From Tubulanus polymorphus (taxonomy: Eukaryota; Nemertea; Palaeonemertea; Tubulaniformes; Tubulanidae): 60,000 nucleotides of DNA. Positions 35,061 through 45,529 of this stretch are shown one piece after another. The notes under the pieces were generated by a model. It made no database searches and was not told the origin of the DNA. It was given only the letters and a program-made list of their open reading frames with translations. Both the position numbers and the translations under genes were made by a program. Positions within the stretch are counted from its first letter, which is position 1. Every line of letters begins with the position of its first letter. The stretch lies in the NCBI RefSeq assembly GCF_964204645.1, contig NC_134028.1, positions 16,979,263 through 17,039,262 of the forward strand, in the 5' to 3' direction.

Positions 35061-35490
35061 CCAGGATATTAAGTATCAATTGCTCATGGCATACAAATTA
35101 GTATTTCACAAGGGTGAAAACAAAATAATTTATAAAATGATGATTAAGAGAGAAACTACGAATATACCAAAAGTAGAATGAGGGTACATTAAGTACTATT
35201 TGTAACGATAAATGCATTGTACCTTTCTATCGACTCATGCTTTCACGACGTTGCATTAAATATGACGCTCCACTTTCAATATCAATCTTGTTAAAAATTG
35301 GATAAGTGAGTTCATGCGTATCCTTTGAATATCCAGAAAAACCTCCACTTTCAATAAAGAATATTAACTGATGACTGATATTTCATCGTCACATTCAGTA
35401 TCACAGAATGTGAGGAATCGACATATGCAGCCAGATCTAAAATTACATTGCAGATTTGAGTACAGCTGCGATTGCAGTGCGCGTCCAGTA
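35061..35490. other. no supported gene; left flank of the Polinton
   Basis: AT-rich host DNA up to the 6-bp target copy at 35,491. The words CACTTTCAATA and GGATAAGTGAGTTCATGCG occur near 35,270-35,320, but no frame or repeat of note was recognised. Confidence 0.4.
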
Positions 35491-35496
35491 ATGATT
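35491..35496. repeat. target site duplication (left), ATGATT
   Basis: ATGATT directly precedes the terminal AGTAATAGGGG and is repeated immediately after the CCCCTATTACT terminus at 53,679-53,684. Six-base duplications are the established hallmark of Polinton/Maverick integration. Confidence 0.9.
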
Positions 35497-35682
35497 AGTA
35501 ATAGGGGTAATGGGCTTTCAGATCAAAGGTCGAAGGGTCGAGCTCGTAAAAAAATGAAAATAATAATTTACAGTTGAATTAGTCGCGCACACTCCTAATT
35601 CAACTGTAAATTATTGTTATTTTCATTTTTTACTCACTCGCCCCTTCAACCTTTAACCTGAAAGCCCATTACCCCTATTACT
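35497..35682. repeat. left terminal palindrome (186 bp)
   Basis: The segment starts AGTAATAGGGGTAATGGGCT and ends with its exact complement (AGCCCATTACCCCTATTACT). Between them the arms pair with about one mismatch in five (AGATCAAAGGTCGAAGGG against AGGTTAAAGGTTGAAGGG), and pair again perfectly at TTACAGTTGAATTAG versus the reverse. The apical loop is GTCGCGCACACTC. The same structure in inverse orientation closes the right end. Confidence 0.9.
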
Positions 35683-35941
35683 ATTAAAATATTCATATAT
35701 ATATATATATATATAAACATAATTTACATGAATAACATTTAAATTGATAGATTATTCAATATAATGGTGTAAACTCTTACAGAATAGATATATAGATATA
35801 TCTACAACATTATTTCAATATTTATATTTGTATGAGTTAGATTTTAAACATTAAAAGTGTTAGTAAAGTGTGATTGAAATAATACATGATATAAATCATT
35901 GAACTTCATAAATCAATTTTAATGAAAAATTTAGTATTAAA
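35497..35941 (+). repeat. left terminal inverted repeat (~445 bp)
   Basis: The repeat matches the reverse complement of 53,258-53,678 from the terminal base to the start codon of the outermost gene, with scattered substitutions. The left copy has an extra (AT)n expansion at about 35,694-35,715. The first 186 bp form an imperfect palindrome. The inner part contains the conserved words ATTCAATATAA, AGATATATAGATATAT and GTTAGTAAAGTGTGATTG. Confidence 0.9.
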
Positions 35942-38900
35942 ATGGGAGGAAATAAGTACTACTGCCCAACATGTAATATCAATATAGATAAATCCCAAAA
36001 AGCAAGGCACAATAAAACTAAAACACATTTAGAGAATAAATTGAAACTAGAAGATGAAGATGATATATTAGAAACTAAATTAGATGAATTAAAGAATGAA
36101 AAAGAAACATACAAATGTGATACATGTAATCAATCATTCAGTGATAAAAGATATTATAATGAACATTTAAAATCTAAAAGTCATATTAGAAATAAGAATA
36201 ATGATATTTTAGGTGAAGATTATTTTGATAAAGATAATGATAAGAAACAGAAGACAATTAAAAGCATAAAAAATAAATTAAACAATAAAAGACCATACAT
36301 GGAAGATGTAAGAAATTATATTAATTCATTAGATAAAAAAAAGATATAGAGATAACCGAAGCATTTAAAAGTGATATTGGCCCAGCAGCTATCGAGTTTA
36401 AATTTCATAAAGGAAAAACATTAGAAGAAAATAAAAAACATTTAGAAAATATGAAAGAAATAATAAAAATAATAACTGATGTTGAATATCCTAAAATAAG
36501 TATATCTTCTAAAGTTAAATTCATAAAATCTGAAGATAAACTTATATATAATATAAATTCTCATTCACAACATATTATATCTAAACAACATATAGATGAT
36601 AAATTAGATAAATGTTATAATGAAGTAAAAACTAAAATAGACGAGAAATATTTTGAAGGATCTGGTTTAATATTTGATGAAATAATATTTATGACTTCAC
36701 ATGTTTATAACACAAAATATAATAAGTTAACTAAATCAAAACCAATAGATGAAAATAATGTATCATATTATAAAGAACCAGATATTGAAGCATCGAGTTA
36801 TATTAAACTACCATTTAAAACTAATGCTGTAATAAATGTACAAAATTTTGATGATAAATGTTTTCTATGGGCTATAATAAGTTGTTGACATCCTGCAACT
36901 TATAATATTTGTAGATTAACTCATTATAAACCATTTGAAAATAATTATAAGATAGATAAGTATCCTGTTATAATTGAAAACATCCCAAAAATAGAAAGAG
37001 ATAATAATATAAAGATAAATGTATTTGATTTAATCAAATTACCAAATACAAAAGGTAACAACATAAAACATTATACATTAGAACCTTTATATCTATCAAA
37101 AGATTATGATTCAAACGATGTTATAGATATACTATATTATGAGAATCATTATATGTGGATTAAACAAATCGATTTATTTTTTAAATCAGAAAATGATCAC
37201 CATAAAATATATCTATGTAGAAAATGTTTACATAAATTCAGTAATCAAAGTACATTATTAAATCATAAACAATTATGTGAAAATCATGATTATTGTAAAT
37301 TAGTTTTACCAAATGAAAAGGATAAAATATTAGAATTCAAAAAATATGATTACAAAAATAAAGTACCATTTGTAATATATGGAGATTTTGAATCATTAAA
37401 TAAAGAATTAACTGATCAAGATAGAAAAGAAATATATTATAAAAGAAAGAAATTAAATTCTAATGACAATGATTTTTCAGATGAACCACCAAAAACAAAT
37501 ACCATTAAAAAGATTCATCAATATTAAATCTGATTATCCAGAACTTATTGAAAGTGAATATTATGATTATAGAAATGAAAATGTTATCAATAATTTTTGT
37601 GACTTATTAATTGAATATGAAATAAGATTTAGTAAATTATTGAATACAAATATAGAAATTATAATGACAGAAGAAGATAAAGAAGAATTTGCGTTTGCAG
37701 ATAAATGTTATTATTGTGAAAAGATATTTAATTATAAAGATAAAAAAGTAAGAGACCATGATCATTTGAACGGAAAGTTTAGAGGCGCTGCACATGAGAA
37801 TTGTAACTTACAAGCTAAGAAAATTAACTTTGTACCAGTTATATTTCATAATCTATCAGGATATGATGCACATTTATTCATTAAACAGTTATGTCATAAA
37901 ATAGAAGAAATTAATAATGAAATAGAAAGATTAAATTCAAATAGATCAAAAGATAAAATACCAACTTATAAATTTAGAATGTTAGCTAAAACATCTGAGA
38001 ATTATATATCATTCCAATTTGGATGTCTAAGATTTATAGATTCATATAGATTTTTAAATAGTTCATTAGATAACTTATCAAAATCATTAGTTGATGATGA
38101 ATTAAAGATATTGAAACAACACTATCCAAATAATGATGATTTTCAATTAATGAGATATAAAGGAGCAATTCCATATTCATTTTATAATTCACATAATGAT
38201 TTCAATATAACTGAATTATTGAAAGAACAATTCTATGATGAATTAAAAAATGAATATGTTAAAGATGAAGTATATAATAGAACATTGAATATTTGGAATA
38301 ATTTTAGAATGAAAAATCATGGACAATTAGTAGATTTATATCTAAAATCAGATGTATTATTATTAACCGATATATTCGAAAAGTTAAGAGATGTAAACCT
38401 AAAATATTTCAATATTGATCCTTGTCATTGTTATTCTAGCCCAGGTTTAACATGGGATTGTGGATTAAAATTTACAGATATAAAAATGGATTTGTTAACA
38501 AATATAGATCAATTATTATTATTTGAAAAATCTATAAGAGGAGGAGTTTCAGGTGTATTAGGCGATAGATATTTCAATGTAAATGATAACCCTGGATATA
38601 AGTTATTATATATAGATGCAAATAATTTGTATGGTTGGGCAATGATGGAACCACAACCTTATGGAGTATTTGAAATAAGTGAAGTTTTACAGAGTGAAAA
38701 TAATGATAAATTTGATTGGAAGAAAAGAATTCTAGATATTGCAGATAAGTCAGATACTGGTTACTTCTTTGTTGTAGATTTAGAATATCCTGAACATATT
38801 AAATTTAAATCTAGAAATCTAGCTTACTGTCCCGAACATAAAACTGTAACTCATGAAGAATTATCAAATTACCAAAAAAGAATTAAACCCGAAAAGCATA

Positions 38901-39948
38901 TTCATACAGGAAAGTTAATGGTAACTCAAGAAGATAAATATAATTATGTAGTACATTATAGAATGTTAAAGTTTTATCTAAAACAAGGACTGATCCTAAA
39001 AAAGTACATAGATATTTTTCATTTAGTCAATCTAAATGGTTAGAAAAATATATAGATTTTAACACCAAACAGAGAACTGAAGCTAAAACTGATTTCGAGA
39101 AAGATTTCTTCAAGTTAATGAATAATGCATTCTATGGTAAGACTTGTGAAAATATTAGAAATAGAAATGATATTGAGTTAGTTAGTAATGGTAAAAGAAT
39201 TAGACATTTACAATCATATCCTAAGTTCATTGGTAACAGAATATTTGATGAAAATTTAGCCGCAGTTAAGATGAGAAGAACATCAATGAAATTTAATAAA
39301 CCAATCTATGTTGGCGCTTCAGTTTTAGAATTATCAAAATTACTAATGTATGAATTCTATTATAATGTATTACAACCACCTTTTGGAGAAAAACATATAG
39401 AAATACTATATTTTGATACCGATTCTTACATATTAAAGATAAAAACTGATAACATAACTGATGATTTAAAAACATTAAAACATCATTTTGATTTTAGTTA
39501 TTATCCTAAAAATCATGAATTGTTTAGCAATGATAATAAAAAAGTTCCTGGTAAATTCAAAGATGAATTAGGTGGTGAAGAAATGATTGAATTCATTGGT
39601 ATTAGATCTAAAATGTATTCATATAAAACTAAAGAACATGAAGCTAAAAAGTTAAAAGGAATAACCAAAAGTGTAGTTGAAAAGAATATTCATTTCAAAG
39701 ATTACATCAATTGTATATTCAATGAAGAAGTTAGAAAACATAAGATGAGATGTTTAAGATCTGAAGATCATGAAATGTTTATTGAAGAAATTGAAAAGAT
39801 AAGTCTAAACCCATTTGATGATAAAAGATACATTTTAGATGATGGAATTCATACAGTTGACTATGGTTGGAATTTAGATGAATACTTAAAATTTAAAAGA
39901 GAAGAAACCAAAGAGAACGAGATAATGAAAAGAATTCTAACGTGTTAA
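35942..39948 (+). pseudogene. C2H2-finger / family B DNA polymerase with endonuclease VII-like segment, broken
   Basis: The N-terminal part has two C2H2 fingers (YCPTCNINIDKSQKARH and YKCDTCNQSFSDKRYYNEH). After a frameshift at an A8 run near 36,340 the polymerase follows: a conserved DDKCFLWAIIS segment, a third Cys/His cluster (CRKCLHKF), and the exonuclease acidic motif VIYGDFES. A zinc/HNH-like insert comes next (CYYCEKIF, RDHDHLNGKFRGAAHENC), like recombination endonuclease VII. Exo II is NLSGYDAHLFIK and Exo III is YLKSDVLLLTDIF. Palm motif A is YIDANNLYGWAM, motif B MNNAFYGKTCEN and motif C YFDTDSY. Breaks are the frameshift near 36,340, a TGA at 36,886-36,888, a frameshift at 37,470-37,520 and a frameshift at an A6 run near 39,000. 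All catalytic residues remain. In Polintons this enzyme replicates the element from protein-primed ends. Confidence 0.9.
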
Positions 39949-39977
39949 TCAAATTTTAATAAAAATATATATTATAA

Positions 39978-40331
39978 ATGGAGAGTAAACAAACACACAG
40001 TGAGAACAACAAATTATTTCTAGATAGAATTAAAGATATAACAAATGTAAAATCTGTAGATTATAAATTCAAAAAGTTAACAGAATTAACAATTCATAAG
40101 AAATATCTAATTACAAATATTGATACAGTTACTAATAACTATGGAGATAAATTAGTTATACACTTAGAATATGAAGGATTAAAAGGAAATACATATAAAT
40201 TCAGAACATATTTACCGGATAGATTCCATAGATTATCAAGTGAAGATCTAGAAGAATTATGTTCTGGTGATTTCTATTTCGTATACAAAGGCAAGAATGA
40301 AAAGGGGCATCATGAAATAGATTTCGAATAA
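39978..40331 (+). CDS. small conserved Polinton protein, possible OB-fold ssDNA-binding type
   Basis: Intact 117-residue frame starting at ATATTATAAATGG, 29 bases after the polymerase stop. After a charged N-terminus it shows KKYLITNIDTVTNNYGDK, then a beta-rich region with FRTYLPDRFHRLS and a C-terminal EELCSGDFYFVYKG. The alternating strands and the position beside the polymerase fit an OB-like single-strand DNA binding role. That role is an inference; no residue proves it. Confidence 0.45.
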   Translation: MESKQTHSENNKLFLDRIKDITNVKSVDYKFKKLTELTIHKKYLITNIDTVTNNYGDKLVIHLEYEGLKGNTYKFRTYLPDRFHRLSSEDLEELCSGDFYFVYKGKNEKGHHEIDFE

Positions 40332-40348
40332 GAAAATATGTAAAATAA

Positions 40349-41109
40349 ATGGCGGAATTAAAAGAATACAGAATATTTGTTGATTCAAGAAAACTTACTA
40401 ATTATAAATCTCATAATTTACTAGTTCAATTAGATAGAGAATTTAAGAATTGCGTAGATTTAAAATTAGTTAATATAAGTTTATGTAATTCTTTTTATAA
40501 TATATCGGATAAAACTTTTGAACATAGAGGTTTTATGATTTATATGAGAAATAAAGATAAATGGTTTCATATATTTTTAAAACCAGGATTATATAATTTA
40601 GAATCATTAGCGCAGGAAATTAATAGAAGAGCTCGGTTGAAAATCGGGGGCACTTCTGTATTTGAAATTAAATTTAATAAAATTGCATTGATAGTACTAA
40701 TAAAATTAGAACAAAGATATCTAATTAACAACATAAATTTATGGTAAACAAACCACTGGCTAAAATGTTAGGAATTAAACCGCTTACAGTTACTGGAAAC
40801 GCAGAAGGCAGCTCAAATATAATACCTTTTACACACTTTTATATTTATTGCAATTTAATCGAGCCTACAAAAACTTTCGAAGCAACTAAAGAAACAATTT
40901 GTAGTTCTAGTATACTAAATATTTTACCGCTAAAAAATGTTAAACAATTTGGAACTCAAATAAATTATAATTTAACTGAATGTGATTTCAAACCTTGTAT
41001 TCCACATTTCAATAATTTTAAATTAGAAATAAGAAATCATAATGGTTATTTAATTGATTTGAATAACTTTCCTGTGATATATGAGTTAGTTATAAGATGT
41101 AGAGAGTAA
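40349..41109 (+). pseudogene. penton-like / minor capsid protein, one frameshift
   Basis: The first frame (40,349-40,747) gives EYRIFVDSRKLTNYKSHN and FLKPGLYNLESLAQEINRR. The second (40,741-41,109), in another frame, gives NKPLAKMLGIKPL, ILPLKNVKQFGTQINYN and LEIRNHNGYLIDLNN. The order (beta-rich N-terminus, a GLYNLESLAQEIN-type helix, an LAKMLGI-type turn, a C-terminal strand pair ending in an Arg/Cys tail) matches single-jelly-roll penton-like proteins of invertebrate Polintons as I know them. The break is a single-base shift within about 20 bases of 40,740. It lies directly downstream of the OB-like gene and well before the major capsid gene. Confidence 0.55.
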
Positions 41110-41185
41110 TTTTTTCACTATATAAATCAATATAACTGTTGGACCGAGTATATGTTTTGGGTTTGATTTTAAACATGAGAAAGAA

Positions 41186-41485
41186 ATGAAATTTAACGTT
41201 AATGATGTAATTACACATATTAAAAATATTGCATTTTCTAATGAAACAACATTTGAGTATAAAACAACAATAGATAAAGAAACTTTAAATGTAGAAAAGA
41301 TTACTAATTTAATTAGAGAATCTTTAAGATTTAATGAATTAGATGAAGATTTTATCATCGATGATGTTAAAAAAATAATAATTGAAATATATACAAATGA
41401 ATCTAGTAATGAAATAAATGTTGAATTAATCATAAATAAGTTAACTAAATATTTTGATGATAGTAATTTTTTGATAAATAAATGA
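41186..41485 (+). CDS. hypothetical Polinton protein (99 aa)
   Basis: Intact short frame, acidic and helical (ESLRFNELDEDFIIDDVKKI), without cysteines or membrane segments. The stop codon overlaps the next start by four bases (ATGA). I recognise no family. It is plausible as a small virion or assembly protein only because of its place in the structural block. Confidence 0.5.
   Translation: MKFNVNDVITHIKNIAFSNETTFEYKTTIDKETLNVEKITNLIRESLRFNELDEDFIIDDVKKIIIEIYTNESSNEINVELIINKLTKYFDDSNFLINK
41464..41484 (+). promoter_or_regulatory. late-promoter-like motif before 41,482
   Basis: TAATTTTTTGATAAATAAATG: a T6 run, two bases, then TAAATAAATG with the ATG as start codon. One of five near-identical copies, each exactly abutting a start codon. 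Confidence 0.6.
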
Positions 41486-41703
41486 GTGATAATAAGTGGA
41501 TAATAATTGGATTATATAATGAAGCATTACTATCAGTTGGAACTGTTGGTTATTCAATGGTATTAAAAAAAGTATTCAAAATGGGAAGTATTAATGTTGA
41601 TAGATTTGATATAAATGATATTTTAAAATTAACATTAGCAGTTACTTTATCTAATTTAACTATTGATTATTTGGAAAAGCAAAAATATATTCCTCCCATA
41701 TAA
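41482..41703 (+). CDS. small hydrophobic Polinton protein (73 aa)
   Basis: Intact frame sharing ATGA with the previous gene. It has two moderately hydrophobic stretches (WIIIGLYNEALLSVGTVGYS and ILKLTLAVTLSNLTI) and a polar C-terminus (YLEKQKYIPPI), so it is probably a small membrane or membrane-associated protein. Its start has the T6/TAAATAAATG motif. No family recognised. Confidence 0.5.
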   Translation: MSDNKWIIIGLYNEALLSVGTVGYSMVLKKVFKMGSINVDRFDINDILKLTLAVTLSNLTIDYLEKQKYIPPI

Positions 41704-41707
41704 ATGC

Positions 41708-41730
41708 ATAATTTTTTTGCTAAATAAATG
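41708..41730 (+). promoter_or_regulatory. late-promoter-like motif before 41,728
   Basis: ATAATTTTTTTGCTAAATAA then ATG: a T7 run, GC, TAAATAAATG. The upstream gene stops only seven bases earlier, so the T-run could also end that transcript. Confidence 0.6.
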
Positions 41731-42149
41731 GCTTCTGCAATTATAACTATTATAGGATCGGCAATTGTTAACGCTTTAGCATTTACTGGTGCATTTATTT
41801 ATTTAAGCATATTGATAAAAATAGTTCATTAGGAGAACAAAGAAGACATAACTTAGAATTAGAGAAATACAATAAAGCAGCGGAAGAATATAGAGAAAAA
41901 CGACGAAACTATATGGATTACATCAATAAAGAATTATATGATCAGAAGATTTCACATAGAGATTTTCAATCAGTTGATGATGCAATGAGTTTATATAACG
42001 CAGTAACAAATAAAGAAAAATTACATCTATACAAACCTAAATTATCAGATTATTATACCCCAAGTAATGAGCAGAAGAAATATGAAATAATATGGATTTT
42101 AGGCGGAACTGTTATTGTTATATTTGTAGCATATAAATTTACTAATTAG
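41728..42149 (+). pseudogene. conserved two-membrane-segment Polinton protein, frameshifted
   Basis: The ATG frame encodes a hydrophobic start (IITIIGSAIVNALAFTGAFI) and ends at a TAG at 41,830. From about 41,832 another frame continues with a charged helical region (QRRHNLELEKYNKAAEEYRE), then SHRDFQSVDDAMSLYNAV, KLSDYYTPSNEQKKYE and a C-terminal membrane segment (IIWILGGTVIVIFVAYKF), ending at 42,149. The order (hydrophobic N-terminus, coiled helix, DDAM/LYNAVT, Pro-rich YYTPS, membrane segment) is a recurrent Polinton protein of unknown function, likely in the virion membrane or capsid interior. A single-base shift between about 41,800 and 41,832 is the only visible break. Confidence 0.6.
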
Positions 42150-42171
42150 TAATTTTTTTTCTAAATAAATG
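42148..42171 (+). promoter_or_regulatory. late-promoter-like motif before 42,169
   Basis: AGTAATTTTTTTTCTAAATA then AATG: a T8 run, C, TAAATAAATG. It overlaps the stop region of the preceding gene. Confidence 0.6.
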
Positions 42172-42604
42172 GAAGATAAAGTTGATAATATTGATATTAT
42201 TCCTCATGATATAAATAAAACAAAATTAAAAACATATTTAGAAAAACAAATATTAGAATTTGAAAGTGACTTAAAGATAAAAAAGAAAAAAATATTTAAA
42301 AAGTAAAATTATATATTATCTTATTATCAGTGGTTCAGTTACAATTAGTTCTGTAATAACATTTCTAGCAATATTCAGTCCATTAACACCTTTAGCTATA
42401 TCAATTGGTGTATTAGGATTAAGTTCAAGTGTATTAACTGGTATAAGTTCAAAATTAAATATAAAAAGTAATAAAGAAAAAATTAAAACTAATATAAAAG
42501 AAATTAATAAATTGAAGAATACACTAGATTATATAATAAGTTTAAATGGTCATATAACAGTTGAAGAACAAGATAAATTATTAAAAGAATTAATAAATTA
42601 TTAA
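42169..42604 (+). pseudogene. small two-membrane-segment protein, frameshifted
   Basis: The ATG frame (42,169-42,306) gives 45 residues, helical and very Lys-rich at its end (DLKIKKKKIFKK). In another frame, from about 42,310 to 42,604, follow two hydrophobic segments (SSVITFLAIFSPLTPLAISI and VLGLSSSVLTGI) and a charged tail ending ELINY. A shift within an A-rich run near 42,285-42,306 explains the break. The pattern of a helical N-terminus, a membrane hairpin and a charged tail suggests an internal membrane protein of the virion. I recognise no family. Confidence 0.5.
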
Positions 42605-42623
42605 TTTTTTAATTAAATAAATG
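42600..42623 (+). promoter_or_regulatory. late-promoter-like motif before 42,621
   Basis: ATTAATTTTTTAATTAAATA then AATG: a T6 run, AAT, TAAATAAATG. It begins inside the stop codon of the previous gene. Confidence 0.6.
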
Positions 42624-44009
42624 GTAGATAGTTTTCCAAAAGCTTTCCAATATAATAAAGCAATTAAATATAATATTCCAGCATTAGATTTTAATAAAGA
42701 TATTACATATAGAAATGAAGTTTTAGATTCATTAACTAATTTAGAAATTTATGTTACTGAAACTAATAATTTTAATGCAAAGATGGAAAATATATTTCAT
42801 GTATATTTAATTAATATTAAAAAATTGAAAGATGAAAAACAATGGTTATTAAAATCTAATATGAAGTATTGGCAGAACCAATTAAATTTTGCTGTTTATT
42901 GTGCAACAACAGGTTGTGGAATTAGTTGGAATGATTATTTGAATAATTCTAAATATAAATTAATTCAAAGTTTATTTAGATTTCATACATACTTTCAAAT
43001 CAGAATAATATTAAATGAATTAGAGTGCGCTTTACCAGGATCTAGGTATTTTAAAGAATTAGATAATAATTTTAATTTATCAAAGTTTTATAAAATTTGT
43101 AATGAATTTAATATAGATATAAATAATTCTGATTTTAGAACAAAAATTGGAACAATAAGATCACTTCCTTGCCCTAAAAAGATTGCAGAATATTGTGCAC
43201 TTCCCATACCATCTAATAGTTTGTATAATATCTATAGTAATAAATTAGGTTATGGTAAAATAGAAACTAAGGATTTAGAAACATTAAATTTCAATAAATT
43301 ACCGACATTTTATGATAATTTAAAACAAGAAAACAATAATGGTTGGGTTTATTTCATTTTAGAAAATAATGAAGGTTTTACAAAATCAGGTATACAAAGA
43401 ATAAATCAATCTATTAGAACTTATTTGATATGTATTTTAGGTGCGCAAGTTGAAACAAGATCCCCAATAATTGGAAATTTAAACACATCATTTGATACAC
43501 AGAAACAATTCAAAGTATTATTTGAAGATTCAATTCATAATGATAAAAATAGATCGATTCCAGAAAACATTGTAAGATATCAAAATTATTTAGATAAATC
43601 TCATCTAAGACTAAATTATTGTATAGGCCCTAATCTATTTATTATTTCTAATAATTTAGTATTAAAGATGGGAAACATAATTGGTTATAATAATCTAATT
43701 AAAACTGCAACAATAAATAATTCATTTGGATTAAATGATATAAATTAAAAGATTATTACTGCTCCAAAATTAATGGAAGGTGAAAAAAATTAAAAACACA
43801 TTCAATCAACAGAAACAAAAACTAATAATATTAAATTAAATAATGATTCTAAAATAAAAGATTACAATACATCAGAAAATATTAAAACTGATATTATTCA
43901 ACATGATATAATGGAACTAAATGATGATAATAAATCCCATGAAAATACTAAATTAGCTTTAACTTGTATAGGAATTGTAATCGGAGGAATATTATATTTT
44001 AAATTTTAA
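42621..44009 (+). pseudogene. large conserved Polinton protein with C-terminal membrane segment, two in-frame TAA
   Basis: The first 375 codons are open and encode a conserved region (YWQNQLNFAVYCATTGCGIS, RSLPCPKKIAEYCALP, NNGWVYFILENNEGFTKSG, SHLRLNYCIGPNLF). TAA follows at 43,746-43,748 and again at 43,791-43,793. The same frame stays open beyond both and ends in a clear membrane segment (LALTCIGIVIGGILYF) at 44,009. Similar proteins recur in invertebrate Polintons; the function is unknown. Either two nonsense changes removed the anchor or the short form is made on purpose. The start carries the late-promoter-like motif. Confidence 0.6.
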
Positions 44010-44024
44010 TTTTGTATTATGTAA

Positions 44025-45486
44025 ATGGCAGAAGGTGGAGAAGATTATGAAATGGAAGGCATGGGAAATAATATTGAAGGATATATTGATGATGATTATA
44101 ATGATGCAGAATCTAATATTGATGATGGTAATGAATCAGCATATAATTCTAATTTAGCAGATATTGGTTCTAAAGCCCCATCAACAGATGAATTTGATAG
44201 AAGAACTAGGTCGAGAATACCTCCTGAAAATTTAAATCAAGGTTTAGAAAGAGAAAATTTTGAAAATTATGAATGTATGTATGATTTTCAACGTGTATTT
44301 AAAGATTCTGGATATAGTATAAACAATAGAGGCGCCAGACTTTTAGTACAAGATTTAAAGTTTTTAGATGGTGAATATTATTATAGTTTGAAAGATAAAT
44401 CGGATTATTATATTAATATCTCAAATAAAAATCAAGACAAAATAATAGCAAAACCAACTTTGCTTAAGTCTGACTCATTACTATCTAGAATTAAGAGAAT
44501 AAGAAATAGTAATGAAATAGAAGATGTAACACAAGAAAAAATAAATTAAAAAAAAAGAGTTTTTAAAAAAAGAATTAATGAATTATTTGAAACAATCAAA
44601 GATAATCCAGAAACAGAAACAACTTCTGAACAGAATAAAACTTCCAAAACTAGTAAACTTAAATCAAATAAAGTTCCAATTGAAAAACTTTTACCGAATG
44701 GATTAATTGATGCAACAGATCAACAATTAGAAGATTTAAATGATATATTTTCCGATGAAACAATTAGAGAAATTATTAGTATAAGAAATGAAGCTGATAA
44801 AATTGCGCATGATAAAAGTATAAGAGATTAAAAAATTAGAACTTTAGAAGATGAATTATTTAAATCAAGAAAAGAATCGGAACAACTAAAATTAGATAGA
44901 GATAATAAAGTTATTGAAGAAATCGAATTTAAAAAAAGAAATGCGTATTTAGAAAAAGAAAAAGATGATTTAGAATATAACATAGAATTACAAAAAGAAG
45001 AAATTAGATTATTATCAAAATCATATGATTATAATATTAATAGATTAAAAGTTATTTTTAAAGATTTGTTGATAAAACCAAATTCTGACATATCACTAAA
45101 AGATAGAATAAGATTATTATTTAAGTTAGAAGGAATAACAATTCTTTCAATTCTAACAGCTGTAACTATGTTATTTACAACAATTGGTTTAGCTATATCA
45201 AATGCTTTGAAATCTACTCCTACTCCCAATAAACCAGATAAACCCCCGAATGAAAATAATTCTATACAAGATAAAGTTAAAGAAATTAGCAAAATATTTA
45301 TGGGAACTATCTAAAAAATCTGCTGCAGCATTACCAGAAATTATTGCATCAATTGTTGGTTTTATATTGAAATCTGCAGGAAACATTATTAACTTTGCTG
45401 CTGAACATATTATTTTATTTTTAATTACAGTTGTAAGTGCAATTATTTTTGGGTTAGTAAATATGATATCAAAAAATATCAAGTAA
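44025..45486 (+). pseudogene. acidic coiled-coil protein with C-terminal membrane segments, two in-frame TAA and one frameshift
   Basis: It starts ATGGCAGAAGG, 15 bases after the previous stop. The first 174 codons are acidic (DDDYNDAESNIDDGNES) with an FENYECMYDF and RGARLLVQDLKF region. TAA codons at 44,547 and 44,829 interrupt a frame that otherwise stays open through a long coiled coil (KERDNKVIEE-like, KKRNAYLEKEKDDLEY) to a hydrophobic segment (ITILSILTAVTMLFTTIGLA) and a Pro-rich linker (TPTPNKPDKPPNEN), ending 45,314. A frameshift near 45,270-45,310 leads to a second hydrophobic part (AAALPEIIASIVGFIL, IILFLITVVSAIIFG) ending 45,486. This is a recurrent Polinton protein type of unknown role, perhaps a scaffold or membrane-linked core protein. 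Confidence 0.6.
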
Positions 45487-45505
45487 ACATGATGAAAAAT
45501 AAATA

Positions 45506-45529
45506 ATTAATTTTTTTGTTAAATAAATG
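45506..45529 (+). promoter_or_regulatory. late-promoter-like motif before the major capsid gene
   Basis: AATTAATTTTTTTGTTAAAT then AAATG: a T7 run, GT, TAAATAAATG. This is the same motif as before the small membrane proteins, here directly driving the capsid gene. Confidence 0.65.
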
